Positions 43,376 to 45,959 of a DNA stretch of 45,959 nucleotides are shown here, in pieces. Source of the DNA: Bacteroidota bacterium (GTDB taxonomy: Bacteria; Bacteroidota; Bacteroidia; Bacteroidales; B39-G9); assembly GCA_015222055.1 (NCBI GenBank), contig JADFUR010000114.1, positions 1 to 45,959 on the forward strand, in the 5' to 3' direction. Each line of letters opens with the position of its first letter. The first letter of the stretch is position 1. The notes under the pieces were generated by a model. The model was not told the origin of the DNA. It made no database searches and saw only the letters and a list, made by a program, of their open reading frames with translations. The position numbers and the translations under genes are program-made.

Positions 43376-44344
43376 TTATATTATAGAATAGTTTTCAATA
43401 TTAAATCCGCGTAAGAAATCTTTTATATTAAGGCGCTTTTTACCCTGTAGCTGAAGTTGTTCAATGCTTATAAATCCATCTTTAACAGCTATTTTTATAT
43501 GATTTTTGTTATCAGATAATATTTTTCCAGGTTCAAAAGAATGGATTTCAGAAATTTTTAAAGTTTTAAAAATTTTTAAAGAGAATTTTTTATTTTCTGT
43601 TGATTTAATTTCTGTCCAAGCAGCAGGGTAGGGGCTTAATCCTCTAATAAAGTTATGAATTTCTTTAAGCTCATTATTCCAGTTAATTTTACAATCTTGC
43701 TTAAATATTTTAGGTGCTGTTTTTAATTCATTCGAATTTTTTATTAATTCTAGCTGTTCAACTTTAGGAAACTGTTCATTTTCAACAGCTTTGAGTGTTT
43801 TAAGAATTAATTCTGCTCCAACATTCATAAGTTTGTCATGAAGTGTTTCAAAATTATCGGTTTCTTCAATAATAATTTTTTGCTGAAAGATAATATCTCC
43901 CGAATCAATCTTGTGTTTCAAAAAGAAAGTGCTTACACCGGTTTCTGCTTCCCCATTAATAATAACCCAGTTAATTGGTGCTGAGCCACGGTATTGTGGT
44001 AGTAGCGATGCATGAAGGTTTATAGATCCTAATTTTGGCATATTCCAAACAATTTCCGGTAACATGCGAAAAGCAACAATTATTTGCAAGTCTGCATTTA
44101 ATGATTGAAGCTGTTCAATAAATTCGAGATTTTTAAGGTTCGTTGGTTGTAAGATATTAAGTTTTTTTTCAAGAGCAAATTTTTTAACTGCCGATTGTTG
44201 AATTTTTTTTCCTCTTCCTGCTGGTTTATCAGGTGATGTTATTACGCCAACAATATTATAGTTGTTTTCAATTAGAGTTTTGAGCGTGTCAACAGCAAAG
44301 TCAGGCGTGCCCATAAAAATAATTCGCAAGTTGCTTTTGCTCAT
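43376..44344 (-). CDS. fmt: Methionyl-tRNA formyltransferase
   Basis: A 322-residue enzyme that formylates initiator Met-tRNA using 10-formyltetrahydrofolate. N-terminal formyltransferase signatures are RIIFMGTPDFAVDTLKTL, VITSPDKPAGRGKKIQQSAVK, the active-site stretch SINLHASLLPQYRGSAPINWVIINGE, and TGVSTFFLKHKIDSGDII. The C-terminal tRNA-binding domain begins near INWNNELKEIHNFIRGLSPYPAAWTEI. Length is normal. It lies 12 bases after the downstream end of the long GH16-like gene on the same strand, so the two may be co-transcribed, and it converges exactly on the glucosaminidase gene. Confidence 0.96.
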   Translation of the reverse strand: MSKSNLRIIFMGTPDFAVDTLKTLIENNYNIVGVITSPDKPAGRGKKIQQSAVKKFALEKKLNILQPTNLKNLEFIEQLQSLNADLQIIVAFRMLPEIVWNMPKLGSINLHASLLPQYRGSAPINWVIINGEAETGVSTFFLKHKIDSGDIIFQQKIIIEETDNFETLHDKLMNVGAELILKTLKAVENEQFPKVEQLELIKNSNELKTAPKIFKQDCKINWNNELKEIHNFIRGLSPYPAAWTEIKSTENKKFSLKIFKTLKISEIHSFEPGKILSDNKNHIKIAVKDGFISIEQLQLQGKKRLNIKDFLRGFNIENYSII

Positions 44345-44356
44345 CTTTTATTTAGC

Positions 44357-45959
44357 TTAAATTTGTTCGTAGCATCTTACCCAATCAATATTTAACGATG
44401 CAGGTAATTTATTATTGTCAATATCTGTTAGTATTGCTGAACTTAACAATAGGTACATTGGCTCATCAGGGATGCCTTTTGTTTGAGTTTTAATGACGGT
44501 GTCATTTATTTTCCAGACAAGTTTTTCGGCTGTCCACTCAAGTGAGTAAATAAAGTATTTATCACAAAATTTATCGGCATTAATTTTCGAGCTACTTTTT
44601 TCGAAACTATTTTTAGCAGTATCGCCCCAATAGTTTGTCATCTGTAGTTTATTTTTGTTATTATATTTTAGAATATCAATTTCAGGAACGATTTTGTCAG
44701 ATAGCATCCAAAAAGCATGCTGAACAGGAAAAGTTTTATTAACTTTTATTTTAGCTTCAAAGAGCCCGTGTTTTTGTCTAAAACTATGAGCCGTGCTGAT
44801 TAAACCAGAAGTGTAATTAAAGTTTTTTTCTATAAATCCGAGTTTCTCATTCCACACTTTACCTTTTATATTTTCTTTTTTTGTAATAATGCTTAATTCG
44901 CTGTTGTGTATTTCAAAATTTTCACCATCAGTGAAAAACTGCTTTTCGTTTTTTGTTACGTAAGTTTGATTTAGTAGAATTTTACCCCAAAAATAATTTG
45001 TAATCCACTTGTTAGAATCTAATTCAGGAGAAACAAAATCATCTTCAAATGTTAGGTTCCATTTTTTTATTTCGTCGAATTTTTTTGAACCAATTAAACT
45101 AAAATACCATTTAATTATATCGGAATTTTTTAGTTCAAAATATTTTTGTTGTTTTTGATATTCTTCGGTTTTTTCAAATTTCTTTTTATCTTCCATATAC
45201 TCTTTAAAATCGATAAATTTTTGAGAGTTTATATAAGTTTCAAGTTCCTCATAATCGATAATTTCTTTTGAGCCGTCAAGGATTTGAAATTCTTTGTATC
45301 TTTTCGAGTTGTTAAATTTAAAGTAAGTAATAATAGGTTCAGATTTTTTTAGATTATTGTATTCTTCCAGTTTTTTATATTCGTCGGTATTTTTAAATTC
45401 AAGCGAGTGAATTAAATCTGCAAAATTTTTTGAATTTACGTATTTCTCAAGTTCTTCGTAATCAGAGATTTCTTTTCCGCCGTCAAGCTTTAAATATTCT
45501 GCATATTTTGACGAATTTTTAAATTTATAATATTTTATAATTTGTGATGATTTTTTTAATTTATTGTATTCTTCTAATTTTTTATATTCATCAGTATTTT
45601 TGAACTCAAGAGATAATAGTAAATCTTTAAATTTTTGTGAAGTTACGAGGTTTTCTAATTCTTCAAAATCAGTAATTTCTTTGCTCGCATCAAGTTTAGA
45701 AAAATTAGCGAGTTTTTTTGAATTCTTAAATTTATAATATTGTTTTAAATCAGATGACTTTTTTAATTGCTTATATTTTAATAAATTATTATGATCATCA
45801 CTTGATTTAAAGTCTTTAGCTTTTTTGTGTTCTTGAAATTCTTTTGAATTAACAAGTTTTTCAAGCTCTTCAAATTCAGATAATTTTTCAGAACCTTCTA
45901 TTTTATTGAAATTTGCAAGTTCTGTTGATTTTTTTGTTTTGTAGTAATTTTTAATATGT
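44357..45959 (-). CDS. Partial: long protein with 69-residue tandem repeats and a C-terminal GH16-like domain
   Basis: The frame is open from 44357 to the right edge (at least 533 residues); its start lies outside the window and the ATG at 45194-45196 is internal. Visible N-terminal part: four tandem helical repeats, three of exactly 69 residues and one of about 72. Each begins YYKFKNSxK and contains a DYEELExYVNSxxF helix and an EFKNTDEYKKLEEYNxLKKS helix, then a partial fifth. The last 230 or so residues are a GH16/concanavalin-A-like fold (LTFEDDFVSPELDSNKWITNYFWG, FEAKIKVN, HAFWMLSDKIVPEIDILKYNN, INIDWVRCYEQI-like end). The GH16 catalytic motif ExDxxE reads EIDILK, so the acid/base Glu is a Lys and the domain is probably a binding module. 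It is 12 bases upstream of fmt. Confidence 0.82.
   Translation of the reverse strand, partial: HIKNYYKTKKSTELANFNKIEGSEKLSEFEELEKLVNSKEFQEHKKAKDFKSSDDHNNLLKYKQLKKSSDLKQYYKFKNSKKLANFSKLDASKEITDFEELENLVTSQKFKDLLLSLEFKNTDEYKKLEEYNKLKKSSQIIKYYKFKNSSKYAEYLKLDGGKEISDYEELEKYVNSKNFADLIHSLEFKNTDEYKKLEEYNNLKKSEPIITYFKFNNSKRYKEFQILDGSKEIIDYEELETYINSQKFIDFKEYMEDKKKFEKTEEYQKQQKYFELKNSDIIKWYFSLIGSKKFDEIKKWNLTFEDDFVSPELDSNKWITNYFWGKILLNQTYVTKNEKQFFTDGENFEIHNSELSIITKKENIKGKVWNEKLGFIEKNFNYTSGLISTAHSFRQKHGLFEAKIKVNKTFPVQHAFWMLSDKIVPEIDILKYNNKNKLQMTNYWGDTAKNSFEKSSSKINADKFCDKYFIYSLEWTAEKLVWKINDTVIKTQTKGIPDEPMYLLLSSAILTDIDNNKLPASLNIDWVRCYEQI
45200..45947 (-). repeat. In-gene tandem repeat, period 207 bases
   Basis: Within the long GH16-like gene, the DNA repeats with a period of 207 bases (for example, the segment at 45382 reappears at 45589). 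This encodes 69-residue helical units. Four units are visible on the minus strand, the last slightly longer, and the repeat array continues towards or beyond the window edge. The copies have diverged at many third positions but keep length exactly, so the array is old and under selection. Confidence 0.8.

Noticed and set aside
44357-45196. A 279-residue gene starting at the ATG at 45194-45196
   Set aside because: The same frame stays open without a stop to the window edge and encodes tandem repeats that continue through this ATG, so it is an internal Met of a longer gene.
45200-45947. CRISPR-like or intergenic tandem repeats near the right edge
   Set aside because: The 207-base period is an exact multiple of three, the frame is open throughout, and the repeat is protein-coding.

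Overview
The window comes from a low-GC (roughly 28% by eye) member of the Bacteroidota, probably a Bacteroidales-like free-living bacterium. The evidence is a SusC/SusD pair, a type IX secretion (T9SS) cargo protein with SprB repeats and a C-terminal sorting domain, a short primary sigma factor without region 1.1, TAnnTTTG-type promoters, no Shine-Dalgarno signals, and several two-component-regulator propeller proteins with Y_Y_Y domains. No rRNA, tRNA, insertion sequence, phage or CRISPR array was seen.

Layout. 1-7.1 kb (minus strand): terminator, SusD-like lipoprotein, SusC-like TonB receptor, and a T9SS cargo with about ten Trp-rich repeats. 7.4-11.4 kb (mostly plus): an orphan LytTR response regulator, a class-III aminotransferase, a DUF6132 mini membrane protein (minus), a secreted hypothetical protein, and a receiver domain with a C-terminal membrane anchor. 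11.6-13.7 kb: htpG and a strong terminator. 13.8-25.2 kb: a signalling island with three membrane SpoIIE-type (PP2C) phosphatases in a row on the plus strand, meeting head-on two SiaC (DUF1987) paralogues and a tandem double SiaB kinase on the minus strand. 25.3-31.1 kb: dapF, a decayed HtrA/DegP remnant, rpoD, uvrB, and a secreted endonuclease/exonuclease/phosphatase protein.

31.3-37.0 kb (minus): an apparent operon of OmpA/PD40 protein, YfiR-like periplasmic protein, hybrid histidine kinase with a CHASE8-like sensor, and a STAS protein. 37.2-40.3 kb (plus): a secreted TPR protein and a second PorE-like TPR-PD40-OmpA protein. 40.5-44.3 kb: gcvT, cdd, a glucosaminidase-LysM protein and fmt. 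44.4 kb to the right edge (minus): the C-terminal part of a long protein with 69-residue tandem helical repeats and a GH16-like domain whose catalytic motif is altered; it runs off the window.

How the genes work together. The most interesting content is two sensory cassettes that resemble Pseudomonas systems controlling diguanylate cyclases (SiaA-SiaB-SiaC and YfiB-YfiR-YfiN). Here the cyclase is missing from both. In the first, three candidate SiaC phosphatases sit with a double kinase and two SiaC substrates. In the second, the YfiN-type CHASE8-HAMP sensor drives a hybrid histidine kinase plus a STAS protein. Their outputs are not identifiable inside the window.
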